This document shows positions 38,783-47,688 of a stretch of 64,000 nucleotides of DNA, piece by piece (within the stretch, counting starts at the first letter, position 1; each line of letters begins with the position of its first letter). The position numbers were made by a program, and so were the translations under genes. Location of the stretch: assembly GCA_963788305.1 (NCBI GenBank), contig CAWBGK010000010.1:62001-126000 (forward strand), in the 5' to 3' direction. The notes under the pieces are model-generated. The model saw only the letters and a list, made by a program, of their open reading frames with translations. It was not told the DNA's origin and did not search any database. The stretch comes from UTCFX2 sp963788305. Lineage in GTDB: Bacteria > Chloroflexota > Anaerolineae > Anaerolineales > UBA4823.

Positions 38783-40361
38783 ATGCACATGCACACTAGA
38801 ATTCTAGCCGTCCTGCTGACCGCCGTCCTGTTTTCGACCGGCTGGGCGACTGGGCCGGCTTCGGGCGGAAAGGCGCCGTCCGAGCGCAGCCTGCCGGCAG
38901 AGGTCGCCGAGAAGGCAGGGCTGCTGAGCGAGGCGCTCGAGGAGCAGGGCTTTGAGGTCCTGGAAGGCTCGCTGGAGCTGTACACGAACGACGACTGCCC
39001 GGCTTCGTACGAGGAAATGGGGCTGTGCTACGCCAACAACCCGGCCGCGCCGTACGTGCTGGTCTCGCTGCCGAAATGGGAGAAGGAGTACGTGGACCCT
39101 GCGACCGACACGGCTTTCGGCTACGGCAAGCGGGCCCCCTACCGGCTGGACCGGCGCGAGGCGATCGTGATCCTGGGCGAGCTGCCGCCGCAGGCGAAGT
39201 ATTTCGGGCTGCAGAGCTATCTTTTCACCCGCCAGGGCAAGTTTGACAAACACTCAGCTCTCTACCAGTACCTGATTTCACTGAACAAGCCCCAGCTTTT
39301 CGTCAAGTTCTTCACGGAGGTGCCGCAGAACTCGCGGCGGATCATCCAGTTCGCCAGCCTGAGCAACGCGATCAACAACGTGGTGATCGAGGAACAGTCG
39401 GGCGAGGCGTTCGGACAGGAGAAGACCTTTATCATCACACCCGACCGTGTGATGGAGGCTGCGGTGCGCGAGGCGCTGGAGGAGATCGAGGTCGCAGATG
39501 AGGACATCTTCAGCGAGCCGATCCCGCCCGGGCTGAAACTTGGGCTGAACAAACCGGCGGACGATTTTATCTCGATCATCCGCTATGCGATGCCGGCAGA
39601 CGGCGGCGACCCGGGCGACCCGTCGGACGTCTGGCGGAACACGCTGCCGATGGCGGTGCTGCGGGTGCGGGATACCCGACCCGGGCGGCTGGCCGAGCCG
39701 TTTGAGCCCTGTGGTGCTCGAAGAGCGGGCTTATGCCGTCGAGACCGATTTGAACATTAATCTGAATAGTCTCGCAGCGGCGGTCGCCGGACGGTGGGGA
39801 CAGCCTGGAGCGCTGCAGAAGGCTCAGAAGTTCCTGGTGATGCAGAAGGCGCCGTTTAACCTGGTTGGACCCGAATGCATCGAGATCGGCGAGAACTGCC
39901 TGGCCGACACGCAGGATACCTTCTACCAGTACACCCTGCCGGTGCCGATCACGGATCAGACGGTCTATGCGGCGGTGGGCACGCTGGGGACGCGCACCGG
40001 AAACGCGACCTACGTGGGGCTGGGGCTGAGCTCGTCGGTACGGCTGCTGGGGTTTGACAACCTGTCGGACCCGGACCTGGAGGACACGGCGGAGGCGTAC
40101 AGCGGCGTGGTGGGGAATACGGACAAGCTGTTCGTCTACTATTTCGCACGGAGCTGCTCCGCACTGGACGGCCTGACCGACGGCAGCTGCATGGAGATCG
40201 ACCCGTCGGACGTGCCGACCTGCAGCGATCCGAACCCGCAGAACTGCGACCGGCTCAGCCTGTCGCTGCGGGATTATATCTTCCCGGGGACCCGGCGGGG
40301 GCCGAACGAAGCCGGCAAGCTGGCGGCGATCTTGATCCCGCTGGCTGTGCCGGAGGATTGA
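38783..40361 (+). CDS. Secreted protein of unknown function, one frameshift
   Basis: ATG 38783 follows AAGGA. A signal peptide (HTRILAVLLTAVLFSTGWA) precedes about 500 residues without a family I recognise. Landmarks are L-E-L-Y-T-N-D-D-C-P-A-S-Y, Y-V-L-V-S-L-P-K-W, A-K-Y-F-G-L-Q-S-Y-L-F-T-R and D-K-H-S-A-L-Y-Q-Y-L. After a shift near 39712 come L-N-I-N-L-N-S-L-A, a C-x-E-I-G-E-N-C pair, Q-D-T-F-Y-Q-Y and Y-F-A-R-S-C-S-A-L. Paired cysteines suggest disulfides and hence an extracytoplasmic protein. The Y-F-G-L-Q-S-Y motif recalls surface proteins that handle gene products in the envelope, but I cannot assign a function. Unlike its neighbours it has no L-P tail. Confidence 0.72.
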
Positions 40362-40368
40362 GCCGGAG

Positions 40369-40655
40369 ATGGTCCACGGAGTACGTGGACCATCCCTGCG
40401 GATGGCAGGCAGGTTCGGCGGCAAGGAACGCCGCTTCGCAATGACACGCGTGTCACTCGATTAAGAAATGCGCGAAACGCTGTGGAGTACCTCGCAAGGA
40501 CACATGGACCTTGCTGCAAAGGACTCTGCTCGCATGGATGAATCCAGCCACGAATAACACGAATTTCACGAATATTCCTTTATGATATGGGTGTTATTCG
40601 TGCTCCGAATGACACGCGTGTCATTCCATTATGAAATGCGCGAAACGCTGTGGAG
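40369..40655. repeat. Palindromes and a 45-bp direct repeat
   Basis: GGTCCACGGAGTACGTGGACC (40371-40391) is a palindrome also seen at 28640 and 62493. An ATGACACGCGTGTCA palindrome followed by GAAATGCGCGAAACGCTGTG occurs twice, near 40441-40487 and 40610-40655. Between them is a REP-B-like CACGAATAACACGAATTTC. No gene is visible in 40362-40676. Confidence 0.7.
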
Positions 40656-40676
40656 TTACGCAAGAAAGGGTTGAGG

Positions 40677-41252
40677 ATGGCAAATCTGATCTATTCGACG
40701 ATCACGTCGCTCGACGGCTACGTCGCTGACGAGCAAGGCAATTTCGACTGGGGGGAGCCGGACGGGGAAGTGCATTCGTTCATCAACGAGCTCGAGCGAG
40801 AGGTGGGCATCTATCTCTACGGTCGAAGGATGTATGAAATCATGGCCATCTGGGAGGACTTCCCGACGGACGAGGCGCCGGCCTGGATCGCGGAGTACGC
40901 GGGGATCTGGCGGGCGGCCGAGAAGGTGGTCTACTCCAGCACGCTGGACAGCGCTTCGACGCCAAAGACGCGGATCGAGCGGAGCTTCGAGCCCGAGGCG
41001 GTCCGGCGGATGAAGGCGGCCGCGGGGCGGGACATCGGCATCGGGGGAACCACGATTGCTGCGCAGGCCCTCAAGGCCGGGCTGGTGGAGGTCTACCAGC
41101 TGTTTGTTTTGCCGGTGGTTCTGGGAGGCGGGAAGAAGGCGCTGCCGGAGGGGCTGAAGCTGAAGCTCAGATTGGTGGATGAGCGCCGGTTTGGGAACGG
41201 GACGGTGTTTTTAGATTATCGGATCGAGCGAGGCGAGGCTTCGGGCAGTTGA
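40677..41252 (+). CDS. Dihydrofolate-reductase/RibD-C-like reductase
   Basis: ATG 40677 gives 191 residues of the DHFR-like fold in its RibD C-terminal form. It opens L-I-Y-S-T-I-T-S-L-D-G-Y-V-A-D and continues Y-L-Y-G-R-R-M-Y-E-I-M, K-V-V-Y-S-S-T-L, D-I-G-I-G-G-T-T-I-A-A-Q-A-L (nucleotide-binding loop) and L-P-V-V-L-G-G-G-K-K-A-L-P. Members use NADPH. This branch, common in environmental bacteria, has no fixed substrate, and it is unlikely to be the main folate enzyme. The gene is intact and stands alone. Confidence 0.88.
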   Translation: MANLIYSTITSLDGYVADEQGNFDWGEPDGEVHSFINELEREVGIYLYGRRMYEIMAIWEDFPTDEAPAWIAEYAGIWRAAEKVVYSSTLDSASTPKTRIERSFEPEAVRRMKAAAGRDIGIGGTTIAAQALKAGLVEVYQLFVLPVVLGGGKKALPEGLKLKLRLVDERRFGNGTVFLDYRIERGEASGS

Positions 41253-41435
41253 AACTGCGGCAACGACTGCAAAGTCGACCCTCCCTGCGAAGGGCAGGCC
41301 TTCGTCGAAGCTCGATGAGCCTGCCCTCCGCAGAAAACATCCAATCCAGGTCGCAAACCAAAACGTAACTTATGCGATCGAGGCGGGTTTTATCAGTCGA
41401 ATGCAATCAACAATCGATTAAAAAGGAGAATTTTC

Positions 41436-41804
41436 ATGGGTTACATTTTAAGCTTTCTGGTCGCACTGGTCGTTTCCGCGCTCGTGATTTATATCGTCGG
41501 CAGGCTCAACCTTGGGCTGACCGTCGATGGGTTTGGAGCGGCGATCATGGCCGCGGTTGTGATCGCGGTCGTGGGCACGGTCGTACTGTGGCTGCTCAGC
41601 GTTTTGGGCCTGCCCGTCGGCGCCGGCATGTATGGATTGCTAATCACGATCGTGGTGGCAGCGATTATCTTGATGCTCAGCGACCGCTTCGTGAAAGGCA
41701 TGAAAGTCAAAGGCTTCACGGGAGCGATCGTCGCGGCAGTCGCGATCGGCGTCGTGGGCTATCTCGTCAGCTGGCTGCTCGGCGTGCTGGGCATCGGCGT
41801 TTAG
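41436..41804 (+). CDS. Phage-holin-family (YvlD-like) small membrane protein
   Basis: ATG 41436 after AAGGAG gives 122 residues with four hydrophobic helices. The middle of the protein has the family's L-G-L-T-V-D-G-F-G-A-A-I-M-A-A and, repeated in the second half, M-K-V-K-G-F-T-G-A-I-V-A-A. This duplicated pattern is usual for Pfam phage_holin_4_2 proteins, which are chromosomal membrane proteins linked to envelope stress rather than true holins. A strong terminator follows. Confidence 0.82.
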   Translation: MGYILSFLVALVVSALVIYIVGRLNLGLTVDGFGAAIMAAVVIAVVGTVVLWLLSVLGLPVGAGMYGLLITIVVAAIILMLSDRFVKGMKVKGFTGAIVAAVAIGVVGYLVSWLLGVLGIGV

Positions 41805-41836
41805 GCTGATCCAGTTCGTTGTTCGTTTGAGCCATA

Positions 41837-41877
41837 AGACATCCCTGAATTAATCTTTCGGGGATGTCTGCTTTTTT
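41837..41877 (+). terminator. Rho-independent terminator
   Basis: AGACATCCC and GGGGATGTCT pair, followed by GCTTTTTT. It ends the transcript of the small membrane protein. Confidence 0.85.
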
Positions 41878-41973
41878 AAGCGGCGTCTTGCCGTCGGGCG
41901 GGGTGAGATCCCTGGGTCGTGAACAGCACTCAGTGATAGAATCAATCCTAGTAAAGAAATCGGGAGAAAATTC

Positions 41974-42240
41974 GTGGCTCACAAATGGGTTGAAAGCGAC
42001 GAGCTCGCGGCGCTGTACGTGTATTATTTCGGCGTCGACCTGCTGCCGTATGGGCTGGAGGAGATCGCCTACAGCCGCGGGATCAAATACACCAGCTTTA
42101 AAAACCGGATCGAGAATTACCGCAACCTGGACGACAAGGGCGGGCTGGAGGACTACGACAGGGGCACGCGGGACGTTTTTGAACGCTACCGAGATTACCC
42201 GGAGCCAGAGCTGCGGAGGATCGCGTTTCCCGAGCTGTGA
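41974..42240 (+). CDS. Small protein of unknown function, GTG start
   Basis: GTG 41974 after GGGAGA gives 88 residues: M-A-H-K-W-V-E-S-D-E-L-A-A-L-Y-V-Y-Y-F-G-V-D to F-P-E-L. It is rich in charged and aromatic residues. The middle I-A-Y-S-R-G-I-K-Y-T-S-F-K-N-R-I-E-N-Y looks like a helix-turn-helix. The pattern (E-E-I-A-x-x-x-G followed by a helix with R-I-x-N-Y/F) recurs in small DNA-binding-like proteins of restriction or repair loci, but I cannot name the family. No such genes lie nearby. Confidence 0.65.
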   Translation: MAHKWVESDELAALYVYYFGVDLLPYGLEEIAYSRGIKYTSFKNRIENYRNLDDKGGLEDYDRGTRDVFERYRDYPEPELRRIAFPEL

Positions 42241-42250
42241 GGGAGGGATT

Positions 42251-42625
42251 CCCTCACCCCCCTGCCCCCTCTCCCAAAGGGCGAGGGGGGACAATTGATT
42301 TCAGCCCCATGCCGGCTCTCCCGAAGGGCGAGGGGAGACAAGCAGCTTTCATCCCCATGCCACCCTTCCCAAAGGGCGAGGGGAGACAAGCAGCTTTCAT
42401 CCCCATGCCACCCTTCCCAAAGGGCGAGGGGAGACAAGCAGCTTTCGGCCCCATGCCACCCTTCCCAAAGGGCGAGGGGAGACAAGCAGCTTTCATCCCC
42501 ATGCCACCCTTCCCAAAGGGCGAGGGGAGACAAGCAGCTTTCGGCCCCATGCCAGCTCTCCCGAAGGGCGAGGGGAGACAAGCAGCTTTCATCCCCATGC
42601 CACCCTTCCCAAAGGGCGAGGGGTC
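42251..42625. repeat. REP-A tandem array, 48-bp units
   Basis: A REP-A palindrome is followed by units of exactly 48 bp. Markers AGCAGCTTTC occur at 42341, 42389, 42437, 42485, 42533 and 42581. Each unit holds CCCTTCCCAAAGGGCGAGGG, a palindrome, and a 25-base linker in two variants (ATCCCC or GGCCCC). Because 48 is a multiple of three and stops are absent, several frames are open on both strands. I do not believe they are genes. Confidence 0.9.
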
Positions 42626-42731
42626 AGTCAATAAAGACAGCTGATTTCAGGAAGAACGCAGGTCGCCAGGCCGCTGAAGTTAGCTGCACCAATAAAATAA
42701 CTATAAACCATGCAGTAAATGGAGGCTTAAA

Positions 42732-42902
42732 ATGAAATTTTCCGCACCGAAACAAATCACCTGGATCATCGCGCTGGTGCTCGTTGTGCTGGCACTGCTC
42801 GGTTCGTTCGGCGTTATCGCTGCAGTCGCCAGCTATTCATTCTGGTTTGCGCTGATTGCTGCTGCGCTCATGCTGATCGCAACGATCACCAAAGGGCTTT
42901 AG
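42732..42902 (+). CDS. 56-residue membrane protein
   Basis: ATG 42732 after GGAGG (seven bases) encodes K-F-S-A-P-K-Q-I-T-W-I-I-A-L-V then two hydrophobic helices split by S-F-G-V-I-A-A-V-A-S-Y-S-F, ending T-I-T-K-G-L. Small two-helix proteins of this sort occur in many genomes without known function. A hairpin terminator follows within 20 bases, which supports a real transcript. Confidence 0.7.
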   Translation: MKFSAPKQITWIIALVLVVLALLGSFGVIAAVASYSFWFALIAAALMLIATITKGL

Positions 42903-42917
42903 TCCAAAACTAACCAG

Positions 42918-42963
42918 AGAGCTGCGCGCGTTTTCGGCCTGGGAGGCGGCAGCTCTTTGGTTT
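42918..42963 (+). terminator. Hairpin terminator after the 56-residue protein
   Basis: AGAGCTGC pairs with GCAGCTCT across about 23 bases, followed by TTGGTTTT. Confidence 0.6.
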
Positions 42964-43038
42964 TAAATTCCCTTGTAATGGACCCCAAAAACTGGACATA
43001 ACCCTTAGGGGTAGGTTATGATCCAAGAAGGAGTCCTG

Positions 43039-43347
43039 ATGAACCAACGACGCACATTCAGCCCTGAATTCAAAGTTCGGGTCGTACTGGAAATGATCTC
43101 TGGCGAAAAAGGTCTGATGCAGGCCAGTCGAGAGTACGGGATCAAGGATACGGTGCTCAGCCGCTGGAAACAGGAATTTCTAGAACGGGCGGCTGACGTG
43201 TTCGGACAACCCCGGAACAACCGCGAGCAAGAACAAGAGGTGCGCATCGCCGAACTGGAGCGAATGGTGGGACGGCTAACCATGCAATTGGACATGGCAA
43301 AAAAAGTATTGGGTACCTCCAACTTTCCCGACCACAGAAGCGAATGA
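43039..43347 (+). CDS. IS3-family transposase OrfA (copy 3)
   Basis: ATG 43039 after AAGGAG gives 102 residues with the N-terminal helix-turn-helix and C-terminal coiled coil. Seven A at 43299-43305 precede GTATTG. A -1 slip there would enter a frame that stays open (K-S-I-G-Y-L-Q-L-S-R-P-Q-K-R) into OrfB, so an OrfAB fusion is possible as in other IS3 elements. OrfB can also be reached through the ATGA overlap at 43344. Confidence 0.92.
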   Translation: MNQRRTFSPEFKVRVVLEMISGEKGLMQASREYGIKDTVLSRWKQEFLERAADVFGQPRNNREQEQEVRIAELERMVGRLTMQLDMAKKVLGTSNFPDHRSE

Positions 43348-44204
43348 TGGTGCGGATGTTAACCGAAGAATTTGCTTATCCACTCCGGGTGGCCTGCGAG
43401 CTGGTTGACCTTTCACCGAGCAGCTACTACTATGTCAGCCAGGCAGTGGACGACATACAGCTTCAAGGTGACCTGGAAGCCGTGCTGGGCGAGTTTCCCC
43501 GCTATGGCACCCGGCGCGCCACACATCAACTATGCCGCCCGCCCTACAGCTACCAGGTCAATCGTAAGCGGGTGCAGCGGCTTATGCGCCAAAAAGGCTG
43601 GTTACAGCCGATAAAACGGTACAAATATCGCACCACCAACAGCGAACACCCCTATCCACGCTACACCAATCTGGTCGAAGACTTGTGGATCATGCGTCCT
43701 GACCAGGTTTGGGTGGCGGATATCACCTATATCCGCCTGAAGGAAGGATTTATCTTCCTGGCAGTGGTCATGGATGTGTTTACTCGAGCCATTCGCGGCT
43801 GGTGCCTGAGTCGGTCCCTGGATGTCACGTTAAGCCTACGAGCTCTCGAAATGGGCTTGGCGGAACATGTACCCGAGATCCACCACAGCGATCAAGGCGT
43901 CCAGTATGCTGCCAGTGAATATGTCAGGGTGCTGAAGACGTATCAAGTGCAAATCAGCATGGCAGCTGTCGGAGAGCCAGAAGAGAATGGCTATGCCGAA
44001 CGGCTCATGCGGACAATCAAGGAAGAGGAGGTGGATTTGTCAGAATACCGGAACTTTGCCGACGCGCAAAACCAAATTGGGCGATTTCTGATGGATGTGT
44101 ATAATCATAAGCGCATCCATTCATCGCTTGGGTATTTGACGCCGGTTGAGTTCGAGCTCGCCTATGGGCTCGCTCTCACTCAACCGGCCGAAGGTGCCCC
44201 CTAA
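43344..44204 (+). CDS. IS3-family transposase OrfB (copy 3, intact)
   Basis: A protein of 286 residues. An HTH_21-like segment lies near residues 45-90 (Y-G-T-R-R-A-T-H-Q-L, R-K-R-V-Q-R-L-M-R). The integrase core follows with D in W-V-A-D-I-T-Y-I-R near 130, D in H-H-S-D-Q-G-V-Q-Y near 190, and E in the N-G-Y-A-E-R-L-M-R-T-I-K-E-E-E region near 225. It ends with D-V-Y-N-H-K-R-I-H-S-S-L-G-Y-L-T-P. It catalyses copy-paste transposition of the element and is probably able to mobilise the other copies. Confidence 0.93.
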   Translation: MMVRMLTEEFAYPLRVACELVDLSPSSYYYVSQAVDDIQLQGDLEAVLGEFPRYGTRRATHQLCRPPYSYQVNRKRVQRLMRQKGWLQPIKRYKYRTTNSEHPYPRYTNLVEDLWIMRPDQVWVADITYIRLKEGFIFLAVVMDVFTRAIRGWCLSRSLDVTLSLRALEMGLAEHVPEIHHSDQGVQYAASEYVRVLKTYQVQISMAAVGEPEENGYAERLMRTIKEEEVDLSEYRNFADAQNQIGRFLMDVYNHKRIHSSLGYLTPVEFELAYGLALTQPAEGAP

Positions 44205-44244
44205 GAATCCCTAAAAAAGTGTCCAGTTTCATGGGTCCACCACA

Positions 44245-44283
44245 CCCTCACCCCCCTGCCCCCTCTCCCACAGGGAGAGGGGG
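44245..44283. repeat. REP-A palindrome next to IS3 copy 3
   Basis: CCCTCACCCCCCTGCCCCCT with CTCCCACAGGGAGAGGGGG, starting at the first base after the element. Confidence 0.8.
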
Positions 44284-44419
44284 GACAACTGATTTCAATC
44301 TCACTTTAGCATTCCCTCAGCAGATGGGTTGAGCACCCGCTTCAGAAGGTACGATTTCGGTATCGGCCTCGGCACAGGTTTCCTTGCCGGCGATCATACA
44401 GTCCAACCCGGTGGGGAGC

Positions 44420-44545
44420 AGGACATTCCTTCGCTGCGCTCAGGACAGGCCCTGCGGAGGGCAGGACATTCCTTCGCTGCGCTCAGGACAGGCCCTGCGG
44501 AGGGCAGGTATAACGACTAAAGTCGTTACTACCAAGTGCATGCAT
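44420..44545. repeat. REP-D units and a split palindrome
   Basis: Two CATTCCTTCGCTGCGCTCAG units in tandem (about 44425 and 44466) run into ATAACGACTAAAGTCGTTAC and TACCAAGTGCATG. The last part recurs near 60368-60419 with a repeat inserted into the palindrome. No gene is visible in 44284-44678. Confidence 0.7.
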
Positions 44546-44678
44546 ATTGCTCTGCAGGATAATTTTACGGCCCTCCCTGCGGCTGAAACTGGGGAGAAGA
44601 TTTTTTCAGTCCAGGATGTATAATCATCTCTTCTCAATGGCTTGCAAACTGCCCATAATCTCGGAAAGGGAGAAATTT

Positions 44679-45654
44679 ATGCTATTCGAAAAACCTGTTT
44701 TTAACGCGCACGCTCGGAAAAACGAACATACAAATCACACCCATCGGGTTGGGAATGATGGAATTCTCCGGCGGCGGCGGATTAATGGGATTCGCATTCC
44801 CGGTGATCCCTCAGGAAGAGAAAAACGCGATCGTTCGGGCTGCGCTCGACGGCGGGATCAACTGGTTTGATACCGCTGAACTTTATGGAAACGGCGTATC
44901 GGAAGCCTCATTGGCAGCCGCCTTAAAAGCTAACGGCAAGGCAGACCAGGAAGTCGTCGTGGCAACCAAATGGTGGCCGCTTTTCAGGACGGCAGATAAT
45001 ATTGGTCGCACGATCCAGGATCGCGCTCGCTTCCTGGACGGGTACAGCATCAGCCTCCACCAGGTGCACCATACTTTCAGTTTTTCTTCACCTGAGGCGG
45101 AGATGGATGCGATGGCGGACCTGGTGGAAGCCGGGAAAATCCGCTCGGTGGGTGTGAGCAACTTCGACGCAAAGAAAATGCGCCGGGCTTTTCTGAGGCT
45201 GCAAAAACGCGGCCTGCCGCTGGCAGCAAACCAGGTTCTTTACAGCTTGCTGGACCGCTCGATTGAAACAAACGGTATTCTGGATACTGCCAAAGAACTG
45301 GGCATCACGATCATCGCATACACTCCGCTGGCTTCGGGGCTGTTGAGCGGCAAGTATCATAAGAACCCCGAGCTGCTGAGGAAGAAATCGTTTTTCTGGC
45401 GGGCCAGGCTGCAAGGCGGCGTCGATAAAAGCCGGACGCTGGTGACGGCTATGGATGAAATTGGAGCCAAATACAACGCCACGCCTGCACAGGTCGCGTT
45501 GAATTGGGTGATCCATTTCCACGGCGATACCATCGTAACCATTCCAGGAGCGACCAAAGTGAGCCAGGCCGAGGAAAGCGCAGGCGCCATGAAATTCAGG
45601 TTGTCCGACGATGAGATGGCCCGGCTCGACGAGCTCTCAAGAGGCTTTCGCTAA
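44679..45654 (+). CDS. Aldo/keto reductase, one early frameshift
   Basis: ATG 44679 after AAAGGGAGA reads M-L-F-E-K-P-V-F-N-A. A one-base shift near 44712 then leads into R-T-L-G-K-T-N-I-Q-I-T-P-I-G-L-G-M-M-E-F-S-G-G. The rest is a complete barrel of about 325 residues. The catalytic tetrad is visible: D and Y in N-W-F-D-T-A-E-L-Y-G-N-G, K in V-V-A-T-K-W, H in S-L-H-Q-V-H. The NADPH site follows with P-L-A-S-G-L-L-S-G-K-Y and I-P-G-A-T-K-V-S-Q-A. It reduces aldehydes or ketones in the cytoplasm; the substrate is unknown. Confidence 0.87.
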
Positions 45655-45680
45655 TTCAATCAGAAAATCTTCGCCTGGTC

Positions 45681-45902
45681 GTGCCGGGGTGCGCCTACGG
45701 CAACCCGAGCTGCAGGAGAGGGACCGACGCCGACGACTGGCTGTGGGTGCATCAGGGCGAGCTTGCCGGCGGGTTGGAGGACCGACCCACGCGGGCGGTG
45801 AAGCAGTCGACCGCCGAGGAGCGGCGCTTCCGGAACGCCGCCCACCCGCGAAGGGGGAACTCCTGGGAAGACGATCTTAAGCTGCTCCTTGAGATGCGCT
45901 AA
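45681..45902 (+). CDS. Small unknown ORF, one of a duplicated pair
   Basis: The frame reads V-P-G-C-A-Y-G-N-P-S-C-R-R-G-T-D-A-D-D-W-L-W and ends E-D-D-L-K-L-L-L-E-M-R. DNA and protein are repeated at about 47445-47612 (G-C-A-Y-G-N-P-S-C-R-R-G-Y-D-A-D-D-W-L-W), where IS3 copy 4 interrupts it. Nucleotide conservation is as strong as protein conservation, so it may be a repeat rather than a gene. No ribosome-binding site is clear and no family is recognised. Confidence 0.35.
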   Translation: MPGCAYGNPSCRRGTDADDWLWVHQGELAGGLEDRPTRAVKQSTAEERRFRNAAHPRRGNSWEDDLKLLLEMR

Positions 45903-46056
45903 CCGGGAGGCTGAAGGCGCCAAGTGATTTCGACTACAAGGGCACAGCATGTTCGGGTGACCTGACATTATTGTCGGCTGGATGAAATGATCCGGGGGTT
46001 AGAATAACCGCTGCAGCTCAACCTGATGATCATCCTGCCAGCTGATTTTAGGAATT

Positions 46057-47330
46057 ATGAAGAAACCGGATGGAATTCGTTCTCCCTTCAAATTTCTCCG
46101 CCAGAGGATCGGCGGTGATGCGGCTGAACACAGGCCTGAGAATGGATCGACCCATCCAAAACTGATCGTTCTAATTTTCGTCAGCCTGGTTTTTTCGACT
46201 GCATTTTCCTATCTCCTGAGCAAGCAGCCCACCGTCCTGGTCCGATCCGACCATTTTTCTCGCTGGTACGCTACTTATAAACTGGTTGCTGAACACCGCA
46301 GCCTTTATGATCCCCAAAATGGCAGGGAAATTGTCGCTCTAAACTCGATTCCATTCGACCCAATCGAGGGGAGCTTTTTTTATCCAGCTTACCTGACCGT
46401 TTTTACCCTCCCGCTTGCACGGCTCCCCTACCCTCAGGCGCATTTTATATGGTTGACCCTGATTCAACTATTTTTAATCTCAGGGATCGGGTTAATCTAT
46501 CATGAAATTAAATGGCCAGCCTCTATCAACCAGTTTACACTGATCCTGTTCCTTTCGGTTTTATTCATACCCAATCTTCAAAATACGATCTGGGGCCAGT
46601 TCAACACCATCGCAGTCATCAGCCTGGCCCTGGTGTATCTATGCCTGCGCCGGCAGCGATATCTCCTCGCTGGAATCACGGCGACAGGGATGGCCTTCAA
46701 GCCGCAGCAAGTCCTGCTCACGCTGCTGTTCTTGCTCGGATGGGCACTGTTTCAACGGGAGCGCTGGCGGTTTTTCCTGGGATTTGGCCTCGGAATGTTC
46801 ACTTTATGGCTCACTGCCAATCTATTCGAACCGAATTGGGTCGGCAGTTTTATCCGAGGCGTCAAGGCTTATGACGCCTATCTTCACCCCAATTCAGCTT
46901 TAGATCTTACCAAGCAGCCCGGCCTGACCTTGTTTTTTGGGATGGCCCTGCTCTCGACCTGGTTTTTTATGCGCAATCTTGCCAGCAAACCAAACAGCAT
47001 CTCTTTCGCCGGATGTATTGTCTTAAGCCTGGGGGTCTGGTGGTTGGCTGTACCTGTGCTGGGGATGATGCATTTGGCTGCTTTACCCATAGCCGTGCTG
47101 CTGTTATTCGCAGGCCTTGGGAGAATAGAAATCCAAGCTTTACAAGGTTGGGTTAGCTTCATTCCTGATGCTGTATATGCTCGGCATGCTTGGATTCGTT
47201 TATGGATTATCATCGCCCGGCTACTATGGGCTGCATATCCGCTATGCTGAAGCAGCGTACAAGCTCGCAGCACCCGTCTTGCTGGTACTTCTGGCTGTTC
47301 CGCTTTGTTATTATCGGAAGGAGGATCGAG
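46057..47330 (+). CDS. DUF2029/GT87-type polyprenyl-phosphate-sugar-dependent membrane glycosyltransferase, one frameshift
   Basis: ATG 46057 starts a polytopic protein of some 425 residues with ten or more helices. The large extracytoplasmic loop after helix 1 has S-D-H-F-S-R-W-Y-A-T-Y-K-L-V, matching the D-F-x-x-Y-Y-x-A motif of GT87 enzymes. L-Y-D-P and F-F-Y-P-A-Y-L-T-V-F follow, then Q-N-T-I-W-G-Q-F-N and A-F-K-P-Q-Q-V-L, both typical of the family. The frame shifts near 47163 and the last helices read Y-M-L-G-M-L-G-F-V-Y and L-A-A-P-V-L-L-V-L-L-A-V-P-L-C-Y-Y. The true stop is lost in repeat DNA near 47330. It probably transfers mannose or another hexose to an envelope glycan. Confidence 0.8.
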
Positions 47331-47369
47331 CCTCTCCCGGTTGGATCGAGCGGGTGAGGGATGCAGACC

Positions 47370-47620
47370 ACGGCGGGTCAGCGACCCGACCGACATTCGG
47401 GCGAGGGGGCAGTACAAGGCGGGTCAGCGACCCACCCTACGAGCTTCGCCTGGTCGTGCTGGGGTGCGCCTACGGCAACCCGAGCTGCAGGAGAGGGTAC
47501 GACGCCGACGACTGGCTGTGGGCGCAGCAGAGCGAGCTTGACGGCGGGATGGAGGAAGAACTCTCGCGGGCGGTGAAGCAGTGGACCGCCGAGGAGCGGG
47601 CCTTCCGGAGGGCAGGCTAC
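47370..47620. repeat. GGGTCAGCGACCC palindromes and second copy of the 165-bp unit
   Basis: CGGGTCAGCGACCC occurs twice (47375, 47419). From 47445 the DNA matches 45668-45840 (GGGTGCGCCTACGGCAACCC, GACGCCGACGACTGGCTGTG) until IS3 copy 4 begins at 47624. Confidence 0.7.
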
Positions 47621-47688
47621 CCTTGTAATGGACCCCAAAAACTGGACATAACCCTTAGGGGTAGGTTATGATCCAAGAAGGAGTCCTG

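Larger units (their letters stand above)
42974..44244 (+). mobile_element. IS3-family element, copy 3 (intact)
   Basis: Complete from TGTAATGGACCCC to GGGTCCACCACA with both frames open. The left flank ends CCCT and the right flank begins CCCTCACCCC, suggesting a CCCT target duplication at the edge of a REP-A palindrome. It is almost identical to copy 4 and can serve as the reference copy. Confidence 0.93.

Noticed and set aside
41436..41804. The holin-family protein as part of a prophage
   Set aside because: Neighbours are chromosomal-type genes and YvlD-like proteins are common outside phages.
42251..42625. Possible CRISPR array
   Set aside because: The segments between the palindromes are themselves repeated in only two variants, so there are no unique spacers, and no cas gene is present.
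42237..42735. Several overlapping open frames of 80-146 codons on both strands
   Set aside because: They are all translations of the 48-bp REP-A array; the sequence is periodic, palindromic and without stops for compositional reasons.
47333..47671. C-terminal extension of the glycosyltransferase frame into IS3 copy 4
   Set aside because: The frame only happens to stay open through repeats and the IS left end; the last true helix ends near 47320.
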